NCBI GenBank assembly: GCA_021827465.1
Contig: JAKAVX010000063.1
Coordinates: forward strand, 1-9,399
Reading direction: 5' to 3'
Length of the DNA stretch: 9,399 nucleotides
Source: Deltaproteobacteria bacterium
Lineage (GTDB): Bacteria > Desulfobacterota_B > Binatia > Binatales > Binataceae
Each line of letters starts with the position of its first letter. The first letter of the stretch is position 1. The position numbers and the translations under genes were made by a program. Below the pieces are notes generated by a model. It did not search any database. It saw only the letters and a program-made list of their open reading frames with translations, and had not been told where the DNA came from. Below, in pieces: positions 1 through 6,527 of this stretch.

Positions 1-1202
1 GAATCGGCGTGCTCGAAGAAATACAGCGCGAGGGACTCCCGCTCACGACCATCATCATCTCCGGCGAGGGAGATATCCCCGACGCCGTCAAGTGCATCAA
101 GCTTGGCGCTTACGATTACCTGCGCAAGCCGGTCGATCCGATCAGGCTGCGCCAGATGCTGAGCAACCTGACCGCGCATCTGAACGTCAACGAGGAAAAC
201 CAGCGTCTCAGGCTCAGGCTGATGGGGACCGGCGAACTGGGCTCGATGATTGGAGGGTCGCTTGCGACTCGGCGCGTGATGGCGCTGGTCGAGCAGGCCG
301 CGCCCAGTTCCGCTCCCGTGATTATTCGCGGCGCCAGCGGAACCGGCAAAGAGATCGTGGCGCGCACGCTGCACGAAATCTCACCGAGGCGCAACGGGCC
401 GTATGTGGCGATCAACTGCGCCGCGTTGCCGGAGACCCTGATGGAGAGCGAGTTGTTCGGCCACGAGCGCGGCGCTTTCACCGGCGCGGAGCATCGGCGC
501 GCCGGATGCTTTGAGCTAGCCAACGGCGGCACGCTTCTGCTCGACGAGATCACCGAAATGAAGCCCGAATTGCAGGCGAAGCTGCTGCGGGTGATCGAAG
601 AGCGAAAACTGCGGCGTCTTGGCGGGACGACCGACGTCCCCGTTGACGTCCGCGTGCTTGCCGCAACGAATCGCCTGATACCCGACGCGCTTCGCGAAGG
701 ACGGCTGCGCGACGATCTCTATTATCGCCTTGCGGTTTTCACTATCGAACTCTCGCCGCTCTCGGAGCGGGCCGAGGACATACCGCCGCTGGTCGATTTG
801 TTCATCCACCAGTTTGCGAGCGCCAATGGCAAAACGATCGTCGGCGCGGACGACGCCTGCCTGGAGGCGCTCAAGGCGCGCTCGTGGCCGGGCAACGTCC
901 GCGAGCTGCGCAACGTGATAGAGCGCTCGGTTATCGTCAGCCGCGGACTGTTGCTCACGCCCGCGGACCTTCCGCCCGAGCCTGCTCGCAACGGCGGGCC
1001 CAAAGAGAAGGCACCCGGCGTCTCTCCGGCGCTTCCCGTCGGAACGCCGCTCAAGGAAGTGGAGCGCGAACTGATTCTGAAGACGCTGGAGAGGGTCGGC
1101 GGCAATCGGCTCAAGGCGGCGCAGATTCTCGGAATCAGTCCGAGAACCCTTTACAACAAATTGGAACGCTACTCGGGCGCCGACGAACCGGAGAAAGGGT
1201 AA
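1..1202 (+). CDS. Sigma-54-dependent response regulator, NtrC family (5' partial)
   Basis: Cytoplasmic transcription activator that, when phosphorylated, would hydrolyse ATP to remodel sigma-54 RNA polymerase. The frame is open to the left edge, so the true start and the phosphoacceptor Asp lie outside. Counting from the GTG at position 9 as residue 1, residues 1-55 are the C-terminal half of a receiver domain (IIISG switch Ser, then LRKPVD with the conserved Lys). Residues about 78-310 are the AAA+ domain: Walker A GASGTGKE (108-115), the sigma-54 contact loop GAFTGA (155-160), Walker B GGTLLLDE (173-180), and WPGNVREL (293-300) in the sensor II region. Residues about 350-390 form a Fis-type helix-turn-helix (LKAAQILGISPRTLYNKLE). 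The stop is TAA at 1200-1202. The kinase gene follows after 30 bases, so they form a cognate pair. The family assignment is very secure; the target genes are unknown. Confidence 0.96.
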   Translation, partial: IGVLEEIQREGLPLTTIIISGEGDIPDAVKCIKLGAYDYLRKPVDPIRLRQMLSNLTAHLNVNEENQRLRLRLMGTGELGSMIGGSLATRRVMALVEQAAPSSAPVIIRGASGTGKEIVARTLHEISPRRNGPYVAINCAALPETLMESELFGHERGAFTGAEHRRAGCFELANGGTLLLDEITEMKPELQAKLLRVIEERKLRRLGGTTDVPVDVRVLAATNRLIPDALREGRLRDDLYYRLAVFTIELSPLSERAEDIPPLVDLFIHQFASANGKTIVGADDACLEALKARSWPGNVRELRNVIERSVIVSRGLLLTPADLPPEPARNGGPKEKAPGVSPALPVGTPLKEVERELILKTLERVGGNRLKAAQILGISPRTLYNKLERYSGADEPEKG

Positions 1203-1222
1203 TTCCGCGGCCGGAGTCGTTC

Positions 1223-1226
1223 AGGA
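1223..1226 (+). promoter_or_regulatory. Ribosome binding site for the histidine kinase
   Basis: AGGA lies 6 bases before the ATG at 1233, in the 30-base gap after the response-regulator stop. It supports this start. No promoter is apparent in the gap, so the kinase is probably read from the regulator transcript. Confidence 0.6.
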
Positions 1227-1232
1227 CGTGGC

Positions 1233-3080
1233 ATGGGCCTGCGCGCGAAACTGGCAACCATCTTCATCCCGCTCCTGGTCGCGGCGGTGGTGGCAGTCAG
1301 CGCCGCCGAGGTTGACCATTCGGCGGACGTGATGGTTGATACGCTGCACGACTTCGGTTCGATCTTCATAAGCCAGACTTTCGAGCAAATCCGCACCGCA
1401 CTCGCCCACGCGAAGGGCGATCCGACCCAGACGCTGCGCAACGACGCGGGCCTGACCGCGCTGCTCGCTTCCTCGCAAGCCTTCGGCAAGGGTGTCGTCT
1501 ATGCGCGCATTGAAACGTTGGATGGCGGCTTCATAGCGGGAGTTCCAGCCGACGGCGAGCAGGTTGCGCGGCTTCATCCGGAACCTTTTTCTGCTCTGAA
1601 GGCTGCGGTGGAGCGGCGACGGTGGCCGCCTGCGCGGATCGCGCCACTCTGGGGCGACCACGTTTACGAGATTCGAAGCCCGGTCGAGCTCAACGGTCAT
1701 CCCTTTGCCGTCATCAGGGTTGGACTGTCGACGGCGCTGGTGTCGGCGGATATTGCCCGCACAATCATCAACATCGCCCTTATCGGTGCGGTGGTGATCG
1801 CGATGAGCCTTCTGGGCGCGGTGCTTTCCGGCGCTCTCCTGCTTCGCCCGGTCGCCGCGATTACTGCCGGTGTCGAACGTCTGGCTTCGGGTGCGGACAC
1901 CGGGAACGTCCACGTCGGCGGGCGCGACGAGCTTGGCGCGCTGGCCGAGAAATTCAACGCGCTCGCCCAGAAGGTTCGGGCCGACCGCACCCAATGGGAA
2001 GACGAACGCGGCCAGTTCATGGACGTCTTCCGCTCGATCGCCGACGCCGTGATCCTGCTCGACGCGGACGGCCTGGTCCGATTCATGAACGAGGAAGCGC
2101 CCGGCCGGCTCGGCTTGCCCGCCGGCGGAATGACAGACGGCAAGCCGCTCGCAAGCTTTCTGGGACGCGACCATCCCCTGGTACGGCTGGCCAAGAACAG
2201 TGTGGCTTCGGGCGTCGAAATGCGCGATGTGGCGGTGGAAATAGGCGCCGGCGACAAATCCACCCGCCTGCTCGCTTCGGCGTTTCCGCTCGGGCGCAGG
2301 AACGGCTCGCCGGTGCTGGTGATAGTCCGCGACCTCAAGCAGGTCCGCGAACTGGAGAACGTGGTCGAGGATTCGGGGCGGCTGGCGCGGCTCGGCAGCC
2401 TTATCTCGGGCGTCGCGCATCAGATACGAACTCCGCTCAACGCGATGACGCTCGAACTCGAGTTGCTGAACCAGGACGTTCGCGAGTCGCGGCCGATCGA
2501 GGATCGGGTCCACATGGTTAGGGACGAGATGCGCCGACTCGGGCAGGCGATAGACGCCCTGATGCGTTTCATGCGGCCCGAGAGCCTACGGCTCGAGGAA
2601 TTGGACCTGAACGCGATGCTGACCGAACTTGCGGGCGAAGCGAACGATTCCGGAATAAAGATCGTCTACCGGCTCGATCCGCTACGTCCCGTCATCAAGG
2701 CCGACCGGGTGGTGCTGATGGAGGCATGCCGCAATGTCATTCAGAATGCGATCGAGGCGATGCCAAAGGGCGGGAAGCTGATTTTCACCAGCCAGGCTGA
2801 GGGTGACGAGTTCGCAACGTTCTCGATATCCGACAGCGGACAGGGAATACGTCCGGAAATCCTGGAGAACATTTTCCAGCTCTACTTTACGACCAAGGAA
2901 GAGGGCACGGGCATCGGACTGCCCCTTGCCCTGCGCGCGGTGGATCTCCACGGCGGCACGATGAAGGTCGATTCGCGGATCGGCAAGGGAACCACCGTAA
3001 CAATCCGATTACCCGCCGCGGGTGCGACAAAGTCTTATCGCAGTTCGAGTTCCGCAAGCAGAGGTCAGTTCAACTCGTGA
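1233..3080 (+). CDS. NtrB-like membrane sensor histidine kinase (HAMP-PAS-HisKA-HATPase)
   Basis: Inner-membrane kinase, 615 residues, expected to phosphorylate the NtrC-type regulator encoded just upstream. Visible layout: membrane segment about 6-24; extracytoplasmic sensor about 25-173, possibly Cache-like (uncertain); second membrane segment about 177-204; HAMP about 203-255; PAS about 262-370 (VFRSIADAVILLDADGLVRFMNE); HisKA with phosphoacceptor His396 in GVAHQIRTPLNAM; HATPase_c with N box (Asn501 and Asn505 in EACRNVIQNAIEAM), G1 box DSGQGI (534-539) and G2 box GTGIGL (558-563). All catalytic boxes are present. The residue after His396 is Gln, not the usual Glu/Asp; this also occurs in other kinases. 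The ATG at 1233 is chosen because AGGA lies 6 bases upstream and the first membrane segment follows at once. A Ser-rich tail (residues 601-615) ends the protein. The ligand is unknown. Confidence 0.95.
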   Translation: MGLRAKLATIFIPLLVAAVVAVSAAEVDHSADVMVDTLHDFGSIFISQTFEQIRTALAHAKGDPTQTLRNDAGLTALLASSQAFGKGVVYARIETLDGGFIAGVPADGEQVARLHPEPFSALKAAVERRRWPPARIAPLWGDHVYEIRSPVELNGHPFAVIRVGLSTALVSADIARTIINIALIGAVVIAMSLLGAVLSGALLLRPVAAITAGVERLASGADTGNVHVGGRDELGALAEKFNALAQKVRADRTQWEDERGQFMDVFRSIADAVILLDADGLVRFMNEEAPGRLGLPAGGMTDGKPLASFLGRDHPLVRLAKNSVASGVEMRDVAVEIGAGDKSTRLLASAFPLGRRNGSPVLVIVRDLKQVRELENVVEDSGRLARLGSLISGVAHQIRTPLNAMTLELELLNQDVRESRPIEDRVHMVRDEMRRLGQAIDALMRFMRPESLRLEELDLNAMLTELAGEANDSGIKIVYRLDPLRPVIKADRVVLMEACRNVIQNAIEAMPKGGKLIFTSQAEGDEFATFSISDSGQGIRPEILENIFQLYFTTKEEGTGIGLPLALRAVDLHGGTMKVDSRIGKGTTVTIRLPAAGATKSYRSSSSASRGQFNS

Positions 3081-3081
3081 C

Positions 3082-3088
3082 GAGGAAG
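3082..3088 (+). promoter_or_regulatory. Ribosome binding site deciding the lipoprotein start
   Basis: GAGGAAG, 5 bases before the ATG at 3094 and immediately after the kinase stop codon. It is the clearest Shine-Dalgarno match near this start and argues against the longer in-frame reading from 3022. Confidence 0.7.
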
Positions 3089-3093
3089 AGTGC

Positions 3094-3672
3094 ATGAAGG
3101 CCCGCGTGTTTTTTTTACGGGCCGGAATCGCCCTTGGCCTCTTGAGCCTCGGGGGATGCGTCAACACGCCCGAGGGATGGCGAATTCTTTCGCCGATGCG
3201 GCCGCTGCCGCACGCGACGGTCCAGCGATGGCGTACGCCGGAACGAGAGAACGAGGAGATTCAGCCAACGCCGCATTACGCGGAACGATACGTCACGCCG
3301 CCGAAGACGCAAGCCAGAGAGACCGCGCCTTCAACCGCTGCCGCGCCGCACGCCGCAACATCATCGGCCGAGACGGCGCCACGGACGCCATCGCCTCCGG
3401 CACCCGCCCAGGCGCGTCCCGTGCCCACGGTGACGCTGGCCGACGCCAACGTCTCACGCGAGCAGGTTCTCGAGATGCTGACTCAGGCGAATGGCAAGCT
3501 TTCCGGGATCGATCGCGGGAAACTCGACGGAAACAATGCCGCCACCTACGACCAGGCGGCGACATTTCTGCAGCAGGCGCGCAAGGCCGCAGACGCGCGG
3601 GACTACGTTGCGGCGTCTGGGCTCGCGCACAAAGCCTCGATCCTCGCCGACAAGCTGGTTCCGAGTCATTAG
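3094..3672 (+). CDS. Proline-rich lipoprotein of unknown function
   Basis: Predicted 192-residue lipoprotein; function not recognised. Residues 1-21 are a signal peptide with basic n-region (Lys2, Arg4, Arg9) and a lipobox LGGC with acylated Cys22. Val at +2 does not suggest inner-membrane retention by the E. coli rule. Residues about 65-112 form a Pro/Ala/Thr-rich, probably unfolded linker. Residues about 118-189 look alpha-helical (SREQVLEMLTQANGKL, then heptad-like Ala/Leu spacing through residue 187), loosely resembling TPR-like or DUF4398-type lipoproteins; that resemblance is weak. The ATG at 3094 is preferred over an in-frame upstream start at 3022 because GAGGAAG sits just before it and the signal peptide begins here; the upstream start would bury the signal peptide and overlap the kinase. 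The gene lies 13 bases after the kinase stop, so it is the third gene of the regulatory operon and may be a sensor accessory or a cell-envelope output (inference). Codons 5-8 contain a run of eight T. Confidence 0.85.
   Translation: MKARVFFLRAGIALGLLSLGGCVNTPEGWRILSPMRPLPHATVQRWRTPERENEEIQPTPHYAERYVTPPKTQARETAPSTAAAPHAATSSAETAPRTPSPPAPAQARPVPTVTLADANVSREQVLEMLTQANGKLSGIDRGKLDGNNAATYDQAATFLQQARKAADARDYVAASGLAHKASILADKLVPSH
3099..3123 (+). repeat. Inverted repeat flanking a T8 tract at the lipoprotein start
   Basis: GGCCCG (3099-3104) and CGGGCC (3118-3123) are perfect 6-base inverted arms around a 13-base loop that contains eight consecutive T (3109-3116). It lies inside codons 2-10 of the lipoprotein, 5 bases after the ATG. 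The arms could form a hairpin in the mRNA near the ribosome loading site. The T tract lies in the loop, not after the stem, so this is not a classical intrinsic terminator on the plus strand. A function is unproven. Confidence 0.4.
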
Positions 3673-3702
3673 TGCAGGGATATAGACTCAGACAAGATGA
3701 CG

Positions 3703-3759
3703 CGTCGTCCTCCCGGCGCATCCGGGGACACGTCCGCTGCGTCGGTGACAGGGACGACG
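3703..3759. repeat. Interrupted inverted repeat in the convergent intergenic region
   Basis: CGTCGTCC (3703-3710) and GGACGACG (3752-3759) are perfect 8-base arms 41 bases apart. Inside them CCCGG (3712-3716) and CCGGG (3722-3726) can form a small stem with a 5-base loop. The pair sits between the stops of the plus-strand lipoprotein and the minus-strand deacetylase, where bidirectional transcript ends are expected. There is no T tract after either arm, so a factor-independent terminator is not well supported. Rho-dependent ends or simple chance in GC-rich DNA remain possible. Confidence 0.35.
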
Positions 3760-3780
3760 GGGTAGTTCCGAGCACTTGCT

Positions 3781-3805
3781 GAGGACCTGCTCAAGGCTGT
3801 CCTTT
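3781..3805 (+). terminator. Weak candidate terminator for the regulatory operon
   Basis: AGGAC (3782-3786) pairs with GTCCT (3799-3803), with one possible outer G-T wobble, and is followed by a short TTT. It lies 110 bases after the lipoprotein stop and runs into the 3' end of the convergent deacetylase gene. The stem is only 5-6 pairs and the T run is three bases, so support is poor. It is recorded because it is the only stem plus T-run in this 131-base gap. The rest of the gap (3673-3780) holds no gene I can support. Confidence 0.2.
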
Positions 3806-4580
3806 AAGAACCTGGCGCGCCTGAGTCATCGAAGCGGGGATGTCCGGCTGCAATAGAACCAACGAGTGCTTTACCACGACGCCGCAGACCGGTAAGCGCT
3901 CGCCGCCAAGAGATACGCGCCCGGCTTCCCGTCAGCAGGATTTTCAGATCTGCGACGCTTGTCCTGCAGGTGATGCCCAGCCGCGGATACACTTTCCGGC
4001 GCGTATAGGCCGGCGCGAAATCGGAAGTCATTATACGCGTGTATCCTGCTTGCGATGCGGCGTCGAGCACGCGCTGGTCATAACGGCCGAATGGCAACGC
4101 TATATCCACAACCGGGTCTCCGAGCAGTTCCGACAGCAGCTGCCTCGACAGGACCAGTTCCCGGTGTAGCTCGTCGTCGCTCCTGCCGACGAGGGGCGTA
4201 TGGGTGAATCCGTGTGAACCGATTCTGAAGCCATCTGAAGCAAGTGTGCTGATGTCGTTCTCGTTGAGATAACCGCGCCGTCCAATATTCGACCACGTCA
4301 CATAAAAGATCGCGCGCATCCCGCGGGTTTTGAGAACCTGGGCGGCGATCCTGTCACTGCATAGGCCATCGTCGAGGGTAATTAGAACGTACCTCCCAGG
4401 CTTGCGCTCCTGGGAATCAAGGTCATCAGGGAGAATGGTATGCCAGCAGCCGCGCTTGAGAAACTCCATGTGTGCGCACAGAGACTCTTCTGTGACTGTG
4501 TGTTCGCGACTCCATTGCTCCGGGACACGGCTCTCACCTGTCGGGAGGATCGAGTGATAGCCAAGAATAGCAACGCGCAT
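3804..4580 (-). CDS. Polysaccharide deacetylase (NodB/CE4-like)
   Basis: 258-residue metal-dependent deacetylase of the NodB-homology type, likely removing acetyl groups from an N- or O-acetylated sugar in the polysaccharide made by this operon. Motif 1 is LITLDDG (Asp70 base, Asp71 metal ligand; Leu replaces the usual Phe before DD). Motif 2 is SHGFTH with metal ligands His123 and His127. Motif 3 is ALPFGRYD (161-168) with the P-F/Y-G core. The classical motif 5 Leu-x-His is not evident, as in many EPS-cluster members. It opens MRVAILGYHSI, with no signal peptide or membrane anchor, so it may act in the cytoplasm on a lipid-linked intermediate (inference). The C-terminus (about 218-258) is basic, then low-complexity. 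The ATG is supported by AAAGGAG 6 bases upstream. It is the last gene of the operon, 11 bases after the FkbH-like stop. Family sure; substrate unknown. Confidence 0.92.
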   Translation of the reverse strand: MRVAILGYHSILPTGESRVPEQWSREHTVTEESLCAHMEFLKRGCWHTILPDDLDSQERKPGRYVLITLDDGLCSDRIAAQVLKTRGMRAIFYVTWSNIGRRGYLNENDISTLASDGFRIGSHGFTHTPLVGRSDDELHRELVLSRQLLSELLGDPVVDIALPFGRYDQRVLDAASQAGYTRIMTSDFAPAYTRRKVYPRLGITCRTSVADLKILLTGSRARISWRRALTGLRRRGKALVGSIAAGHPRFDDSGAPGS

Positions 4581-4586
4581 ATCACG

Positions 4587-4593
4587 CTCCTTT
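4587..4593 (-). promoter_or_regulatory. Shine-Dalgarno overlapping the upstream stop codon
   Basis: On the minus strand AAAGGAG lies 6 bases before the deacetylase ATG (4578-4580). It overlaps the TAA stop of the FkbH-like gene (4592-4594), sharing its last two A bases. Ribosomes ending on the upstream gene are thus placed directly at this site, a typical arrangement for translational coupling. It also fixes the deacetylase start. Confidence 0.8.
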
Positions 4594-6490
4594 AGGCCGT
4601 GCCTGTCGCTGAGCCGGCTGCCCTGCTAGTAAGAGATACTCCTCCATTACCGGCGTCGTGATTCGTGGCATCGCAGTTCACTTGAACAATGTCGCAGTTC
4701 ATCGGATCCTTCGCGCGAAGAATGAATCCACGGCCGTTACCATCCGAGGATTCGGTGCACGGACGAAACCCGAGCGCATTGATCACCGCTTGTGCTGGTG
4801 CGTTTCGATCCGTCGTTCGAAAATTAATCCAGAGCGACGGCGAGTGATAAAGGTTATGATGCGAAAGCAGATGACCGAAGAAGGCCTGTTCTATTTGTTT
4901 GCCCTGCACCCGGCATGACAGCATCAAATCCATGACTTCCAGCCTTTGCGCGCTCTGCCGAACGATCGCAAATCCCACTGTCCCATACGATCCGTATCGG
5001 TCGGAGCACCTGAGCACGTACCTTTCCAAGGTCGGCTCCGCGATAATGCCGTCAAGCTCGGCGCGAGAATACTTACGCCCGGAAAAGTTGAGCTGATTCG
5101 TGCGCTGCACCAGTTCTGCCACGCGCTCGTGATCGTCCGGTGCATAGCCGGCGATGTCGAGTACAATGTTACAAGACGCGAGGAACGCCCGGTAATCACC
5201 GGCGAAAGACTCCTCGTCTCTTTCGCGCAAGGCCCGTTCTCGATAGAACCGCCGCCGTTGCCGCGACTCCTCCGTGACGCTTCCCTGGAATCTCGGGTCC
5301 GACGTCAGATTGTCGGCCCTCTCCACAGGAATACAGAGTGTCTCCGGTAAAGCGGTGGACACTTCACCGATTTCGAACGGGTTGTCGTCGATAAAAGCGA
5401 ACGTATCGAGTCCGATATTGAGCCGTTTCGCGATCTCGCGAATCATATGGCTCTTGGGTCGCCAGTCGATCTGAGGATAAACGAAATAATCACTGACTTC
5501 CTGGTTGACGAGCTTGTCCCATGCGGGCTGAAAGTCGTTCTTGCTGGCGATGCTGATAAGGATTCCACGCTGATCCAGATACTCGAGCAGTCGACGTACT
5601 CCGGGTCGCAGCTTCACATCGTCACCTTCGGCAAGAGTCCCGTGCCACAAGGTATTGTCCAGGTCGAAGACCACGCACTTTACTTGCTTGGCCTCGCTGG
5701 CAGACGGTTTACGCTGGAAGGTAACGAAGTCGGCAGTGAGGAATACGAGCTTTGCATTATTGTCCGCCTCCGGAAACATCGTGATCCTGAACGGCATACC
5801 GCGATCCAGAAACGATGCGAACGTGGGCGCGTCGAACTGATGGCGTGAATAACCGGGCGGCAGAGGCAACGTCCTGATTACCGGCGCGGTCTGCGCAATC
5901 GAAGCGCCATCGCCCGGCATATCGTTCTGCGAGGCGCTGAAGACCAACTGCAGTTTCGCTTCATCCGTCCCGGGATTGTAAATTTCGAGCAGGAACGCAT
6001 CAGGACGCGTGCGATGTCGGCCGCATCGATTCACCCAAAGCGCGAGTTTCTGCACCGCTGTGTAGGTCGCCGCCGCGCAGTTCCAGTTTTCGGTCAGCCG
6101 GTAAAGCTTCGGTCCCACCGCATTGCCGAGCGGGGCAAGCACTCTGATGAGCCGCTCCAGCAACAGGATCGAGCGTTTGGGATAAATCGCGGTATTCGCC
6201 AGGGCTTCGAGCTTCGCCCAGTGTTTGAACGATATTTCGACTCCGTAGCCACGCAAAGATCGGAAGGTGCGATTCCTATAAGCGCCGAACAGAAATCGTC
6301 GACAACGCAGGTCCGAGCGCGCTTGGTACAGATCGCAGCTTGAGTAGCAGGCCGGCGCGGCGCACTCGACGCAGTGTTCACCCCACAAAAGCAGAGACAT
6401 TCCGTTTACATTAGACTCGGGGTGGTATTGGCTGAGGGGTATGCTTGCGGCGTCGTGAAGACCCTCATCGTATTTGTCGAGTTCAAACAT
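4592..6490 (-). CDS. FkbH-like HAD-IIIC protein with N-terminal Cys-rich module
   Basis: 632-residue, apparently cytoplasmic protein. Residues 268-405 are an FkbH-type HAD-IIIC domain: VVFDLDNTLWHGTL with nucleophile Asp276 and Asp278, SIASKND (313-319) with Ser/Lys, and FIDDNPFE (367-373) with the acidic pair Asp368/Asp369. Residues about 435-595 match the GNAT-like C-terminal half of FkbH proteins (RVAELVQRTNQLNFSGRKYS). Known FkbH enzymes load a phosphoglycerate-derived glyceryl unit onto an acyl carrier protein; relatives in surface-glycan clusters are thought to decorate sugars. No carrier protein lies in this window. The first about 260 residues are extra: a Cys cluster (Cys40, 43, 48, 52, 63), a helical stretch, then a probable beta-rich part (about 163-258). 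The C-terminal 35 residues are Gly/Ala/Asn-rich. The ATG at 6488-6490 has GGAG 9 bases upstream. It starts 37 bases after the polymerase fusion. HAD assignment secure; reaction inferred. Confidence 0.9.
   Translation of the reverse strand: MFELDKYDEGLHDAASIPLSQYHPESNVNGMSLLLWGEHCVECAAPACYSSCDLYQARSDLRCRRFLFGAYRNRTFRSLRGYGVEISFKHWAKLEALANTAIYPKRSILLLERLIRVLAPLGNAVGPKLYRLTENWNCAAATYTAVQKLALWVNRCGRHRTRPDAFLLEIYNPGTDEAKLQLVFSASQNDMPGDGASIAQTAPVIRTLPLPPGYSRHQFDAPTFASFLDRGMPFRITMFPEADNNAKLVFLTADFVTFQRKPSASEAKQVKCVVFDLDNTLWHGTLAEGDDVKLRPGVRRLLEYLDQRGILISIASKNDFQPAWDKLVNQEVSDYFVYPQIDWRPKSHMIREIAKRLNIGLDTFAFIDDNPFEIGEVSTALPETLCIPVERADNLTSDPRFQGSVTEESRQRRRFYRERALRERDEESFAGDYRAFLASCNIVLDIAGYAPDDHERVAELVQRTNQLNFSGRKYSRAELDGIIAEPTLERYVLRCSDRYGSYGTVGFAIVRQSAQRLEVMDLMLSCRVQGKQIEQAFFGHLLSHHNLYHSPSLWINFRTTDRNAPAQAVINALGFRPCTESSDGNGRGFILRAKDPMNCDIVQVNCDATNHDAGNGGVSLTSRAAGSATGTA
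6281..6400 (-). other. Cys-rich putative metal-binding segment of the FkbH-like protein
   Basis: Residues 31-70 of the FkbH-like protein hold Cys40-x2-Cys43-x4-Cys48-x3-Cys52 and then Cys63, starting WGEHCVECAAPACYSSC. The spacing and the cytoplasmic setting suggest zinc or iron-sulfur binding. I recall similar Cys-rich segments with HAD-IIIC proteins in polysaccharide loci, but cannot name a characterised family. The metal and role are inference. Confidence 0.55.
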
Positions 6491-6527
6491 CGTGCGATTC
6501 TCCGTAGCGCCCTTCTCTAGCCTTCGC

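Noticed and set aside
1229..1244. Possible sigma-54 promoter (TGGCATGGGCCTGCGC) at the kinase start
   Set aside because: The GG-to-GC spacing is one base short of the -24/-12 rule, and the element overlaps the kinase ATG, where a promoter would not serve this gene.
1221..2513. 430-codon open frame antisense to the histidine kinase
   Set aside because: The opposite strand encodes a kinase with all catalytic boxes. The antisense product is Arg/His/Asp-rich without recognisable domains.
3022..3093. Longer in-frame start for the lipoprotein at 3022
   Set aside because: It would overlap the kinase gene and add 24 residues ahead of a well-formed signal peptide. The ATG at 3094 has GAGGAAG directly upstream.
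3090..3782. 230-codon open frame overlapping the whole lipoprotein gene on the same strand
   Set aside because: It is out of frame with the lipoprotein, and its product is Arg/Asp/Gly-rich with no domain, as expected from a shifted reading of GC-rich DNA. The lipoprotein frame has a clear signal peptide, lipobox and Shine-Dalgarno.
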